From Candidatus Latescibacterota bacterium (lineage in GTDB: Bacteria; Latescibacterota; UBA2968; UBA8231): a DNA stretch of 13,611 nt. A program made the position numbers and the translations under genes. Below, one piece after another: positions 1 to 6,901 of this stretch (positions within the stretch are counted from its first letter, which is position 1; each line of letters opens with the position of its first letter). The notes beneath the pieces are model-generated. The model ran no database searches. It had not been told where the DNA came from and saw only the letters and a list, made by a program, of their open reading frames with translations. The DNA lies in the NCBI GenBank assembly GCA_022825185.1, contig JAJDYK010000288.1:1-13611 (forward strand), in the 5' to 3' direction.

Positions 1-852
1 GTCAACAAAATTCGCGGCACCATCCGGGTCGCCGCGGTCAAAGCCCCGGGCTTCGGCGACCGCCGCACGGCTATGCTCGAAGACATCGCCACCCTCACGG
101 GCGGCCGGGTCATCTCTGAAGAAGCAGGGCTCAAGCTCGAAGGCGTCACCCTCGACGACTTGGGCCAAGCCAAGCGCGTCGTCCTCGACAAGGACAACAC
201 CACGATCGTCGAAGGCGCGGGTCAGGCTGCGGACATCCAAGGCCGCGTCGCCCAAATCCGCCGCCAGATCGAAGAAACGACTTCGGACTACGACCGCGAG
301 AAATTGCAAGAGCGGCTAGCCAAGCTCGCCGGTGGCGTCGCCGTGATCAATGTCGGCGCTCCGACCGAGACCGAAATGAAGGAAAAGAAAGCCCGCGTCG
401 AAGACGCGCTGCACGCAACCCGCGCCGCCGTTGAAGAAGGCGTCGTCGCCGGTGGAGGCGTCGTCTTCCTCCGGGCTCAAGCGGCGCTCGATCAGACCGA
501 AGCCGCAGGCGACGAGGGCGTGGGCGTCAGCATCATTCGCCGCGCTCTCGAAGAGCCGCTGCGGATGATCGCCTCTAACGCGGGGGTCGAAGGGGCCATT
601 GTCGTCCGCAAGGTCGCCGATGAGAGTGGAGCCTTTGGCTTTAACGCCCGCACCGAGGAATACGAGGATCTCGTCGAAGCCGGTGTCGTGGACCCGGCCA
701 AGGTTTCGCGCACCGCGCTCGAAAACGGCGCTAGCATCGCGTCGCTGCTGCTAACCACCGAAGCACTGATCGCCGAGCTGCCCGAAAAATCCGCTCCGGC
801 CCCGGCCGGCCCTCCTGGCGGCGACATGTACGGCGGCGGGATGGGCATGTAA
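1..852 (+). CDS. groEL: Chaperonin GroEL, C-terminal part (5' truncated by window edge)
   Basis: The reading frame is open from base 1 to the TAA at 850-852 and gives 283 residues, about half of the usual 540-550 residue GroEL. What is present corresponds to part of the apical domain, the second intermediate segment and the C-terminal equatorial domain of the cytoplasmic 60-kDa folding chaperone. Recognisable signatures are [10 protein letters not shown] near the left edge, [32 protein letters not shown], and [19 protein letters not shown]. The Asp of DALHATRAA (codon 403-405) is the ATP-hydrolysis Asp, equivalent to D398 in E. coli GroEL. The protein ends in a Gly/Met-rich tail ([11 protein letters not shown]), as most GroELs do. 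The start codon and any groES lie outside the window. Identity is certain; whether this is the only groEL copy cannot be seen. Confidence 0.98.
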   Translation, partial: VNKIRGTIRVAAVKAPGFGDRRTAMLEDIATLTGGRVISEEAGLKLEGVTLDDLGQAKRVVLDKDNTTIVEGAGQAADIQGRVAQIRRQIEETTSDYDREKLQERLAKLAGGVAVINVGAPTETEMKEKKARVEDALHATRAAVEEGVVAGGGVVFLRAQAALDQTEAAGDEGVGVSIIRRALEEPLRMIASNAGVEGAIVVRKVADESGAFGFNARTEEYEDLVEAGVVDPAKVSRTALENGASIASLLLTTEALIAELPEKSAPAPAGPPGGDMYGGGMGM

Positions 853-870
853 CATCCCTCTGTCGCAAAT

Positions 871-909
871 AAAAAAGGCTCGCTGCTTCTTTGGCAGCGA
901 GCCTTTTTT
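871..909. terminator. Bidirectional rho-independent terminator between groEL and the LytM-like gene
   Basis: A perfect 16-bp inverted repeat (AAAAAAGGCTCGCTGC at 871-886, its complement at 894-909) surrounds a 7-nt loop. Its GC-rich core is 10 bp. It is followed by six T on the plus strand and, by symmetry, six T on the minus strand. It begins 18 nt after the groEL stop. It also touches the minus-strand stop codon (908-910) of the converging LytM-like gene, so one hairpin can end both transcripts. Confidence 0.93.
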
Positions 910-1660
910 ACATCCACAATCTATAGCGCGAGGGGTCGCGGAACCGTCCATCTTCTTGGACGGCATAGTGCAACCCCGGCCTCCGCGATCCGCGTCCCTC
1001 ACCTAACAGCCCAATAGATTGCCCCTTGAGCACGTAGTCCCCCACATCGACGAGCAGGCGCGCATTGTATCCGTATTGGGTCAGCAGACCGTTGCCGTGG
1101 TCGAGAGTCACCATGTAACCGAGGTCCGCGTCGTAGCCCACTTGCAGCACTTTGCCCGCAGCACTAGCCTGTACCAAGCTGCCGGCAGCCGCGGCAATGA
1201 CAACCGAGGGATGCTCCTCGCTAAAGGGCCTGATCACGGGCCCACGCAGCGGCCACAAGGTGGGGACGGTATGCACGTGCCCCCAACGCAGCCGCTGCAT
1301 GAAGGAGATGTAAGGAGTCTCCTCGCTGGGCTGCGCCGCGGCCTCGCCTAATGCCTCGGGTCTGCCCAAGATCGCGCGCAACTGATCATTGCCGCGCGTG
1401 AGCCGGACCAGCATTTCTTCGAGCTGCTCTATCTGGCTTACTTGCTCCAAGAGCAGGGCCTTGTCCTGCTCAAGCTGGGCTGCCTTCTGCGTTAGCTCGC
1501 GCTTGTCGAAATAGGAACCAATCCCCAAGAGCAAGATTGCGAGCACGGCAACGCAGCACAACCCCAGCAACCACACGAATGTGCTGGAGGTCTTAAACTC
1601 AAAGGTCTTGCGACCCTTTTCTGGAACGATGATAAAGGTAATGTTGCTGCGCTTAAACAT
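908..1660 (-). CDS. Membrane-anchored LytM/M23-fold protein, catalytic residues mostly lost
   Basis: A 250-residue protein starting at ATG 1660-1658. Domains in order are: a short cytoplasmic N-terminus, one membrane segment at about residues 29-49, a Gln/Glu/Leu-rich coiled coil at about 53-95, a linker, and a LytM (peptidase M23) fold at about 135-235. This is the architecture of EnvC/NlpD-like murein hydrolase regulators and of M23 endopeptidases. The fold signatures are visible (ASAAGKVLQVGYDADLGY, LDHGNGLLTQYG, VDVGDYVLKGQSIGLLG). Aligned by eye to active LytM enzymes, the first zinc His is kept (H150) and the last His of HxH is kept (H231). The zinc Asp is V154, the His of the YxH segment is Y198, and the first His of HxH is G229. 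I therefore read it as a non-catalytic periplasmic LytM protein, possibly an activator of an amidase; that role is inference. It converges on groEL and shares its terminator. No clear Shine-Dalgarno is seen. Confidence 0.88.
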   Translation of the reverse strand: MFKRSNITFIIVPEKGRKTFEFKTSSTFVWLLGLCCVAVLAILLLGIGSYFDKRELTQKAAQLEQDKALLLEQVSQIEQLEEMLVRLTRGNDQLRAILGRPEALGEAAAQPSEETPYISFMQRLRWGHVHTVPTLWPLRGPVIRPFSEEHPSVVIAAAAGSLVQASAAGKVLQVGYDADLGYMVTLDHGNGLLTQYGYNARLLVDVGDYVLKGQSIGLLGEGRGSRRPGLHYAVQEDGRFRDPSRYRLWM

Positions 1661-1767
1661 CTCGTACCGGTCTGTTTTCGCTTATCGGATGCATCAGCCC
1701 TTAATCCAATATATCTTATATCCAACGCTTGAGCCGTGCTTTTCTCTAAAAAAACAACCGATCGCCC
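1661..1767. promoter_or_regulatory. Divergent intergenic region, likely holding two promoters
   Basis: The LytM-like gene and the large exported protein start 107 bp apart on opposite strands, so both should be transcribed from this stretch. It is AT-richer than the flanking genes, especially at 1711-1722 (a run of TATA-like steps). No convincing -35/-10 pair stands out. The best minus-strand candidate, TTGGAT then 17 bp then GATAAG, matches consensus poorly. The precise promoter positions are therefore left open. Confidence 0.35.
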
Positions 1768-4074
1768 GTGTCGCCATTCCGCCTCTTGCCTTTAGCCCTG
1801 TGCATGCTCGTGCCATACAGCTCTATTCGCGCCGAGCGCCTAGTTATGACTGCGGCGGATATCGGGGAAAACTGGGTCTATCCCCCCGGCGGCCTGCGCC
1901 TAGACGAAGCCGGCTCGTTGCGGCCAGTGCGGCTCGGCAAAGACATCGACCCGCTCTCTGAGGCTACTGTTCGCGGAGCCGGCGCGGCACAATCTACGGC
2001 GGCCCGCGCCTTTGACGGCAACCTCGCCACTAGCTGGAGTCCGCCACCGAGCACAGACCCAGAGGACTGGTGGCTTGAGATCGACTTGGGACAGGTGTTC
2101 CCCGTCCAACAGATTCGCCTGCGCTTTGCCGACAGCGCGCCGCCTTTGCCCTTTTTCAACCTCTCGCTCTCCAAGGGCGAGCGCTTTATCAACAGCGCCA
2201 ACGTCGTAGTCGAAGGCACCCTGCTCTACAGCCACAGCGAGCGCTTCGCCTTCAACGAGGGGCGCGACGTGACGATCGACCTCGACGACGAGCTCGTCCA
2301 AGTCCTCCGCATCGAGGCCACTCGCGAAATGACCGGTGCGCCCGCGCTCGCCGAAATCCAAATCAAAGCCTTTGGCGACAACATCGCCTTTGACCTGATT
2401 GCCAAGGGCGGCACCGTCGATGTCGAGGCTGCCATCGTCGCCGTGGCCGGCGTTCCTTCCGTCATGTTCGACGGCGATCTCTCGACCATGTGGCGCGTCA
2501 ACCCCCTCGCCAAAGGCTCCAGCGGCGACAGCGAGACCTTCGGCGATTACCGCATTGATCTAGGAGCGGCCTACTGGATCGATTCGGTCTGGCTCTTGGG
2601 CGAGCCGCTGGGCATTCCGCCGCGGCTGCGGCATAACTACGCCAACTTCCTCTCCTATAAGCTACAGTACTCCGACGGCTCGCTGGCTCCCGACGGCTCG
2701 CTGGCCTGGCAGGCGTTGGCCTCTATTCCCCCCGACCCCCGCTATCTCTTCGATGTGCGCAACTTTCGCCACGATGTCCCCCTAATCGCCGCTCGCTACC
2801 TGCGTTTGATCTATCCCACTAGCCAAGGCGGCAACATCATCGGCGGCGGCCTGTCGAGCAGCGATATCGCCAATACCGGTCGCTTGGACGGGCTGGGCCT
2901 AGTTAGCGAGTTTCAAGTGTACGGCGAAGGATACCCGGCCCGCGTCATCCTGCGCTCGCCTGTTATCGACCTTGGCTCCAATTGGAATATCACGGCGGTT
3001 GAGTGGGAAATTGACGCGCCGCTCGGGGCCCAATTCTCCTTGCGCAGCCGCACTGGCGACCACGTCGTCGAGGAGATGCGCTACTTCGACAAAAACGGCA
3101 AAGAGGTTACCAAACGGCGCTACGAAAAGCTGATCGCCTCGTTCCGCGGCCCCATTGAAACCACGCTCCAACCGGGCGATGGCTGGAGCGTGTGGAGCGA
3201 GGAATACCTCCGCACGGGCACCCGCTTCCGCTCGCCTTCGCCCCGGCGCTACGTCCAGCTCGAAGCCGAAATGCGCGCCGATGACCCGCAGGCCGGCATT
3301 GCCCTCGACGCGCTGGCCTTGATCTACTCCCGTCCTCTGGCGCGCACCGCTGTCGGCGAAGTCCACCCCGCACTCGTTTCGCCGGGTGAGCAAACTGACT
3401 TCACGTACTTCCTCCACCCAGAATTCGCCCGCGACAGCCAAGGCTTTGAGGCCATCGCCCTCGAAGCCTCGGTGCCCCTCGCGTTCCGCGCCCTGCAAAT
3501 CGACGGCGCGGCAATCGACGCCGAGGTGGAAACGACGAATGCGGGCCTCCGCTTGCACTTGCCCGAGCGCATCGCAGCCGCCGAGCGCGTCGAACTGGGT
3601 TTTGCCGCCACCGTCTTCCAAAACAATACCCGCTTCCGCGCCTTTCTAGAGCGCAAAAGCGGGCTTGACACCCTGCGTCAGCAGGTCGATCCAGGCGATG
3701 CTGTTCCCGATTTAGCGGGAGCGGGCGACGCGGTGTCGCTGCCCGTGGACGAGAGTTTACTCTCGCGCCTAGACATGGGCGCGGGGATTTTTACTCCCAA
3801 CGGCGACGGCGTCAACGACGCGCTCGCCATCTCTTTCGACGTGCTCAAGGTCATCGACGCCCGCCCCATTGAAGCCCGCATCTACGACCTGCGCGGCCAG
3901 CTAGTCCGCACGCTGCGCGACGCCAGCGGCGTGGCCGGCCACTACCAGCTAACTTGGGACGGCCGCCGCGACTCCGGCGCGCTAGCCCCACCCGGCCTCT
4001 ACCTCTTCCGCTTGCAGATCGCTGGCGACTCCGCCACCCGCACCTTGGTCCGCAGCATCGGCCTGAGCTACTAA
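1768..4074 (+). CDS. Large exported protein with two discoidin-like modules and C-terminal FlgD-type Ig domain
   Basis: A 768-residue protein starting at GTG 1768. That start gives a good signal peptide (short basic N-terminus, hydrophobic residues 6-17, cleavage near SIRA/E at about residue 22); the internal ATG at 1804 would cut the signal in half. Residues about 66-200 and 215-386 each resemble F5/8 type C (discoidin) carbohydrate-binding modules, with AFDGNLATSW plus WWLEIDLGQ and then MFDGDLSTMWR plus YRIDLGAAYWIDSVWL. Residues 395-660 are beta-rich and not recognised. Residues about 673-768 begin TPNGDGVND and end in a FlgD-like Ig fold (IYDLRGQLVRTL, LTWDGRRDSGALAPPGLYLFRLQ). Such domains terminate many surface or secreted FCB-type proteins and may act as a sorting or anchoring module. 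The likely role is surface glycan or polymer binding, which is inference. No catalytic domain is recognised. Its stop overlaps that of the converging minus-strand gene. Confidence 0.85.
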   Translation: MSPFRLLPLALCMLVPYSSIRAERLVMTAADIGENWVYPPGGLRLDEAGSLRPVRLGKDIDPLSEATVRGAGAAQSTAARAFDGNLATSWSPPPSTDPEDWWLEIDLGQVFPVQQIRLRFADSAPPLPFFNLSLSKGERFINSANVVVEGTLLYSHSERFAFNEGRDVTIDLDDELVQVLRIEATREMTGAPALAEIQIKAFGDNIAFDLIAKGGTVDVEAAIVAVAGVPSVMFDGDLSTMWRVNPLAKGSSGDSETFGDYRIDLGAAYWIDSVWLLGEPLGIPPRLRHNYANFLSYKLQYSDGSLAPDGSLAWQALASIPPDPRYLFDVRNFRHDVPLIAARYLRLIYPTSQGGNIIGGGLSSSDIANTGRLDGLGLVSEFQVYGEGYPARVILRSPVIDLGSNWNITAVEWEIDAPLGAQFSLRSRTGDHVVEEMRYFDKNGKEVTKRRYEKLIASFRGPIETTLQPGDGWSVWSEEYLRTGTRFRSPSPRRYVQLEAEMRADDPQAGIALDALALIYSRPLARTAVGEVHPALVSPGEQTDFTYFLHPEFARDSQGFEAIALEASVPLAFRALQIDGAAIDAEVETTNAGLRLHLPERIAAAERVELGFAATVFQNNTRFRAFLERKSGLDTLRQQVDPGDAVPDLAGAGDAVSLPVDESLLSRLDMGAGIFTPNGDGVNDALAISFDVLKVIDARPIEARIYDLRGQLVRTLRDASGVAGHYQLTWDGRRDSGALAPPGLYLFRLQIAGDSATRTLVRSIGLSY

Positions 4075-4631
4075 ACGCCTAGCTCGCGCATCAGCGCCCC
4101 GTGCGCACCACCGTGCAGTTCGGGCCGCATATAGACCTTGCGCACGTAGTCGAGCCCTCCGGACAAATGCTCAAACTGCTCCTCTAGGGCACCAAAGAGC
4201 CGCGCTTGCGACACAAAGCCGAGCTGGGCCAATTCGGCTGCTGCTCCATAAGCCCTTCTACCCTGCTCCAAGTAGTAGCCGCCAAGCCCCTGCCGCTCGA
4301 CCCACGTGCGGAAAAGCCCAGTGGTAAAAAGCGCGTAGTCGCCTACGTGCCGGCGGATATCCATCTCGCGGTCAAAGGACCAACGCCGCTCTGGCTGGCG
4401 CTGCCGCCCGAGTTCCACTAGCATCTCGGCTATGGTTTCAAGCGGCTGGCCGCGCAGGTCGCGGATGCGGTAGAGCTGATCGGTGCGCGCAAAGCTCACC
4501 AACAGATCGACGACGTACTCGACCACTTCGCGGTCGGCAATGCCCAACGAAGTGAACCCAGGAAAAACCAAACGTTGGAAAAAAGACCGTAGTCCGGACG
4601 GCGAGATCGGCTTTGTAATGCGACGCGGCAT
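4071..4631 (-). CDS. Conserved-looking hypothetical protein, alpha-helical, 186 residues
   Basis: I do not recognise this protein family. ATG is at 4631-4629 and the TAG stop is at 4073-4071. The product lacks a signal peptide, membrane segment and cysteine. It looks helical and charged, with many Arg, Glu and aromatic residues (DREMDIRRHVGDYALF, RTWVERQGLGGYYLEQGRRAYG, a Tyr/Gly-rich stretch in the middle). It starts 21 nt after the stop of the upstream beta-barrel gene on the same strand, so the two are probably one transcript. No Shine-Dalgarno is evident, which fits translational coupling. Codon use and base composition match the neighbours, and the predicted protein does not resemble an antisense shadow. 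A cytoplasmic partner or regulator is possible, but nothing in the sequence fixes a function. Confidence 0.75.
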   Translation of the reverse strand: MPRRITKPISPSGLRSFFQRLVFPGFTSLGIADREVVEYVVDLLVSFARTDQLYRIRDLRGQPLETIAEMLVELGRQRQPERRWSFDREMDIRRHVGDYALFTTGLFRTWVERQGLGGYYLEQGRRAYGAAAELAQLGFVSQARLFGALEEQFEHLSGGLDYVRKVYMRPELHGGAHGALMRELGV

Positions 4632-4652
4632 GTCGTATCAAAAACGCTTAGG

Positions 4653-5861
4653 TCAGAAAGTTGTGTTGGTCATAAGGTAAGCAAAGGTCATATCCCCGTT
4701 CCAGTCCTCAATCGAATTCTTGTAACGAGTAACGCTGGTCATGCTGTCGTCGGCTATCACTCTCGACACTCCGGCGACGACGGTAAAGCCGGGGCGGTAT
4801 TTGTACGTAAGCGTCAAATCGACTTCCTCGCCCAAATGGCTCGACCCCAAGTCGCCTTTTTGCGCTGTGAAGAAAGAGTGCCCGTGGACTCCGAGGGATA
4901 CCTGGTCACTCAGCGGCAGCGCCGCCTTGAGGGCCAAGTCCTGCAGCCCTAGCCCCCCAGTGTGGACCGGGATATTGAGAAACAAATCGGCGTACCCATA
5001 GTACTTGTGATTGGTCGCAAAGAGCGTGTCAAAGACCTTGGTTTTGCCATCGTCCAAATCGTCGTCGCCGGACAGGTAGTCGTACCACAGGGTGAGGTCC
5101 AGCCCCCCCAAAGACCCGCCAATACGCCCGCCGAACATGAAGGCCGATACATCTTGGGCGCTGCGCTGACCGGTCTGAAACGAACCTTCAAAACGGTAGG
5201 AATACGCCGTCTTTTTCCCCGCCAGACGCGCCCCCATAGTGACCTGATCCGTGTCTTTGGCTCCGTCTTTATTGTAGAGCGCGTAGAGATCCAAGCTGCC
5301 GGACGGTAGCTGGTCCAAGGTCGCGTACGCGCCCGTCAAATAGGCGTCGTCTGCAAACTGCCCCGAGGTCGAATCCGACTCGGCCACCTGAATCGCCGTC
5401 AGATTAACCTGTCCCCAAGAGGGTGCCAGCAGCAGTTGCAAACCATCGAAGACCCGGCCTTGCTGAGTCCACTCGACCGCGCCGATCAGCCGCTGACCGC
5501 CAAGGGCGACGATCTGACGGCCAATCTTGAGCGAGTGGTCGCCGTCGCCCAGTTTCTTCAGGTGGACATAGCCCTGATGCAGGTCAAACTTATCGGCGCT
5601 GTAATCCGTCAGGGTATTCTTTTCCTCGCCCCACAAGCGCACGTCCTGAAGCTGAATCATCAGATCGACATCGCTATCGAGCGAGGCCACCATCTGAGTC
5701 CGCACCCGCATGGAGGTGAAGGAATCGTAGTTGTTTGCGAACGGGTCGCGGAACTCGTAGCGCGGCCGAATCTGGCCACCCCAGACGATGTCCTTTTTAG
5801 CGTAGCTGGCGCTGGATGCAACTACGCTAAAAAGAAATGCGGAATAGATTGCAAGACGCAC
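4653..5861 (-). CDS. Outer-membrane beta-barrel protein, alginate-export (AlgE-like) family
   Basis: A 402-residue protein starting at GTG 5861-5859, with a GGAG ribosome-binding site about 9 nt upstream on the minus strand. A signal peptide occupies residues 1-21 (hydrophobic core AIYSAFLFSVVA, cleavage after SASYA). The mature protein is a chain of alternating amphipathic beta strands. It opens IVWGGQIRPRYEFRD and carries the family-typical LKIGRQIVALGGQRLIGAVEW and WTQQGRVFDGLQL segments around residues 112-143. It ends in Phe, as expected for BAM-inserted barrels. The alginate_exp family includes AlgE, but most members are uncharacterised porins; the exported or imported substrate is unknown here, and no alginate synthesis genes are in view. 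It is first in a two-gene minus-strand unit with the 186-residue protein. Length is normal for the family. Confidence 0.88.
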   Translation of the reverse strand: MRLAIYSAFLFSVVASSASYAKKDIVWGGQIRPRYEFRDPFANNYDSFTSMRVRTQMVASLDSDVDLMIQLQDVRLWGEEKNTLTDYSADKFDLHQGYVHLKKLGDGDHSLKIGRQIVALGGQRLIGAVEWTQQGRVFDGLQLLLAPSWGQVNLTAIQVAESDSTSGQFADDAYLTGAYATLDQLPSGSLDLYALYNKDGAKDTDQVTMGARLAGKKTAYSYRFEGSFQTGQRSAQDVSAFMFGGRIGGSLGGLDLTLWYDYLSGDDDLDDGKTKVFDTLFATNHKYYGYADLFLNIPVHTGGLGLQDLALKAALPLSDQVSLGVHGHSFFTAQKGDLGSSHLGEEVDLTLTYKYRPGFTVVAGVSRVIADDSMTSVTRYKNSIEDWNGDMTFAYLMTNTTF

Positions 5862-5893
5862 GGCGTTTCTCCGACGTAAAGAGGATATAGATA

Positions 5894-5922
5894 CAGATAA
5901 GTTAAATAGGCATCTCGATCAA
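5894..5922 (-). promoter_or_regulatory. Candidate sigma70-like promoter for the beta-barrel gene
   Basis: On the minus strand, TTGATC (5922-5917) is followed after exactly 17 bp by TATCTG (5899-5894), 32 bp upstream of the GTG start. The surroundings are AT-rich and contrast with the GC-rich coding DNA. Both hexamers match consensus only partly, so this is a candidate. Confidence 0.35.
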
Positions 5923-5974
5923 GCTATTTGCTTTTTAGGGCGATTGCGTCTAAGTGTTGCAGCACGCCCCTCGC

Positions 5975-6292
5975 TTAGCGCAGCAGCCGCTCGCTAAACA
6001 GCGTCCGCGCCAGAGCACGCACGTCCCGCTCACCAGCCAAATGAGTCTGCCCCACCGACACCAACACCACCTCGACCTCCCCGAGCACCACCCGATAGAC
6101 AATGCGGAACCAGCCGCCGGGCGGCCGCAGGCAGCGGTAGCCCTTTAACTCGCCGACCAAGGGCCAGCCCTGGTCCTCCGGGTCAGTCGCCAGCCCTGTG
6201 ATGTATTGGTCCACTTGCTCGGCAATCCGCCGGTTGAGCAGACCTTGCCGCGACTCTAATGCGCGTTGCGCTAAGACGACGCGCAACGTCAT
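5975..6292 (-). CDS. RelE/ParE-superfamily toxin
   Basis: A 105-residue protein with the RelE/ParE fold pattern: an N-terminal helical pair (about residues 8-35), LVGELKGYRCLRP (45-57), the WFRIVYRVV strand (61-69), then VEVVLVSVGQTH (73-84) and a C-terminal helix. The Arg of FRIVY and the His of GQTH lie where RelE-type mRNA interferases keep functional residues. The chosen start is ATG 6292-6290, because GGAGG lies just upstream and the ATGA overlaps the antitoxin's TGA. A longer start four codons upstream would place that ribosome-binding site inside the gene. It is probably a ribosome-dependent mRNA endonuclease, neutralised by the adjacent antitoxin. Family assignment is by pattern recognition; ParE-type (gyrase) activity cannot be excluded. 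Confidence 0.85.
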   Translation of the reverse strand: MTLRVVLAQRALESRQGLLNRRIAEQVDQYITGLATDPEDQGWPLVGELKGYRCLRPPGGWFRIVYRVVLGEVEVVLVSVGQTHLAGERDVRALARTLFSERLLR

Positions 6293-6546
6293 TTCGCCTC
6301 CCAAACGGCGCGCTCGCCCGCCTCAATCTGGCGGATGCCCTCGCGCAGCGCGGCGCACTCGGCCTCGTCGCCGAGCACCTCTAAGGTCTCGACAATACCC
6401 TGGTAAAGCGACCACGGCATCAGCGCGAGCACTGGCTGGCCGCGGCGCGTTACGGCGAGGGCACTCGCTTCGGGTTCGGCGGCAAAGCGATCGGGCAATT
6501 GATTTAGGACTTTGCGGGCTTCGGCAATGGGCATAGATTGGAGCAT
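6289..6546 (-). CDS. Phd/YefM-family antitoxin
   Basis: An 85-residue protein starting at ATG 6546-6544, with AGAGG 4 nt upstream on the minus strand. The N-terminus MPIAEARKVLNQLPDRFAAE and the following strand ALAVTRRGQPVLALMPWSLYQGIVETLEVL are the classic Phd/YefM DNA-binding fold. The acidic C-terminus (ECAALREGIRQIEAGERAVWEAK) would wrap the toxin. Its stop overlaps the toxin start (ATGA), the usual coupling in type II toxin-antitoxin operons. Members bind their own promoter, which fits the repeated AGTACT boxes directly upstream. A second in-frame ATG four codons in (MPIAEA) is a possible alternative start. Confidence 0.88.
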   Translation of the reverse strand: MLQSMPIAEARKVLNQLPDRFAAEPEASALAVTRRGQPVLALMPWSLYQGIVETLEVLGDEAECAALREGIRQIEAGERAVWEAK

Positions 6547-6557
6547 ATTTCCTCTTT

Positions 6558-6587
6558 TGTACTGAATATAGTACTAAATTAAGTACT
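6558..6587. promoter_or_regulatory. Three AGTACT-type boxes at 12-bp spacing: candidate antitoxin operator
   Basis: TGTACT (6558-6563), AGTACT (6570-6575) and AGTACT (6582-6587) recur with centres exactly 12 bp apart; the latter two are perfect palindromes. The array lies 11 nt upstream of the antitoxin ATG and abuts its ribosome-binding site. A TATATT -10-like hexamer on the minus strand (6570-6565) lies between the boxes. This is the arrangement expected for cooperative autorepression by Phd/YefM-toxin complexes. The binding protein is inferred. Confidence 0.6.
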
Positions 6588-6865
6588 CTTGGCGATAGTC
6601 TGGAAAATCCATAATTGTAGCATATGTATGCGAATCCGCGATAGTTTGGAGTTTTCTAATGGACAACTTATTAATAATGCACTATTTATGCGAATCCCGA
6701 AAAAGGCCCGTATTTGTATGTACATCTAAAGGTGCGAAAAAGAGTACTTCAATGCAACGCTAAATTTTCAATCAGACGCGACGAGATGCCGACGGCGATT
6801 TCCTGCGGTTCGGGCCACTTTTTTGGCTGCAATAATAGCGCGTTTACTGCTCTTTCTCTTCCCCG
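6588..6865. other. AT-rich gene-free stretch with short direct repeats
   Basis: No believable gene is seen here on either strand; the open frames are short and lack start signals. Base composition is far richer in A+T than the rest of the window up to about 6780. Two short direct repeats occur: GCGATAGTYTGGA at 6592-6604 and 6638-6650, and TATGCGAATCC at 6627-6637 and 6687-6697. The latter pair is exactly 60 bp apart. The stretch separates the minus-strand toxin-antitoxin genes from the plus-strand operon and may be a remnant of acquired DNA or a regulatory region. Confidence 0.5.
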
Positions 6866-6894
6866 TTGGCATTCCCTTTTCCCGCGCTTATATT
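6866..6894 (+). promoter_or_regulatory. Strong sigma70-like promoter, probably giving a leaderless PhyH mRNA
   Basis: TTGGCA (6866-6871) and TATATT (6889-6894) each match the -35 and -10 consensus at five of six positions and are separated by exactly 17 bp. The expected start of transcription, about 7 nt past the -10, falls on or next to the A of the PhyH ATG at 6902. There is no Shine-Dalgarno before that ATG, which agrees with a leaderless transcript. The apparent TTG start at 6866 is the -35 box itself. Confidence 0.65.
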
Positions 6895-6901
6895 TCCGCG
6901 C

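Noticed and set aside
2899..3621. A 240-codon open frame on the minus strand inside the large exported protein gene
   Set aside because: It lies wholly antisense to a gene with a signal peptide and recognisable domains. It has no family signature or ribosome-binding site, and the GC-rich codon pattern readily leaves this frame open.
5975..5997. TTAGCG/CGCTAA inverted repeat at the toxin 3' end as a terminator
   Set aside because: It has only a 6-bp stem with an 11-nt loop inside coding sequence and lacks a following T-tract.
6592..6697. CRISPR or tandem-repeat array in the AT-rich stretch
   Set aside because: There are only two copies of each short repeat, in different lengths and spacing, with no regular array.
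6866..6901. TTG start adding 12 residues to PhyH
   Set aside because: The TTG is part of a near-consensus -35 box and the -10 lies within the same 36 bases, so this DNA is better explained as promoter.
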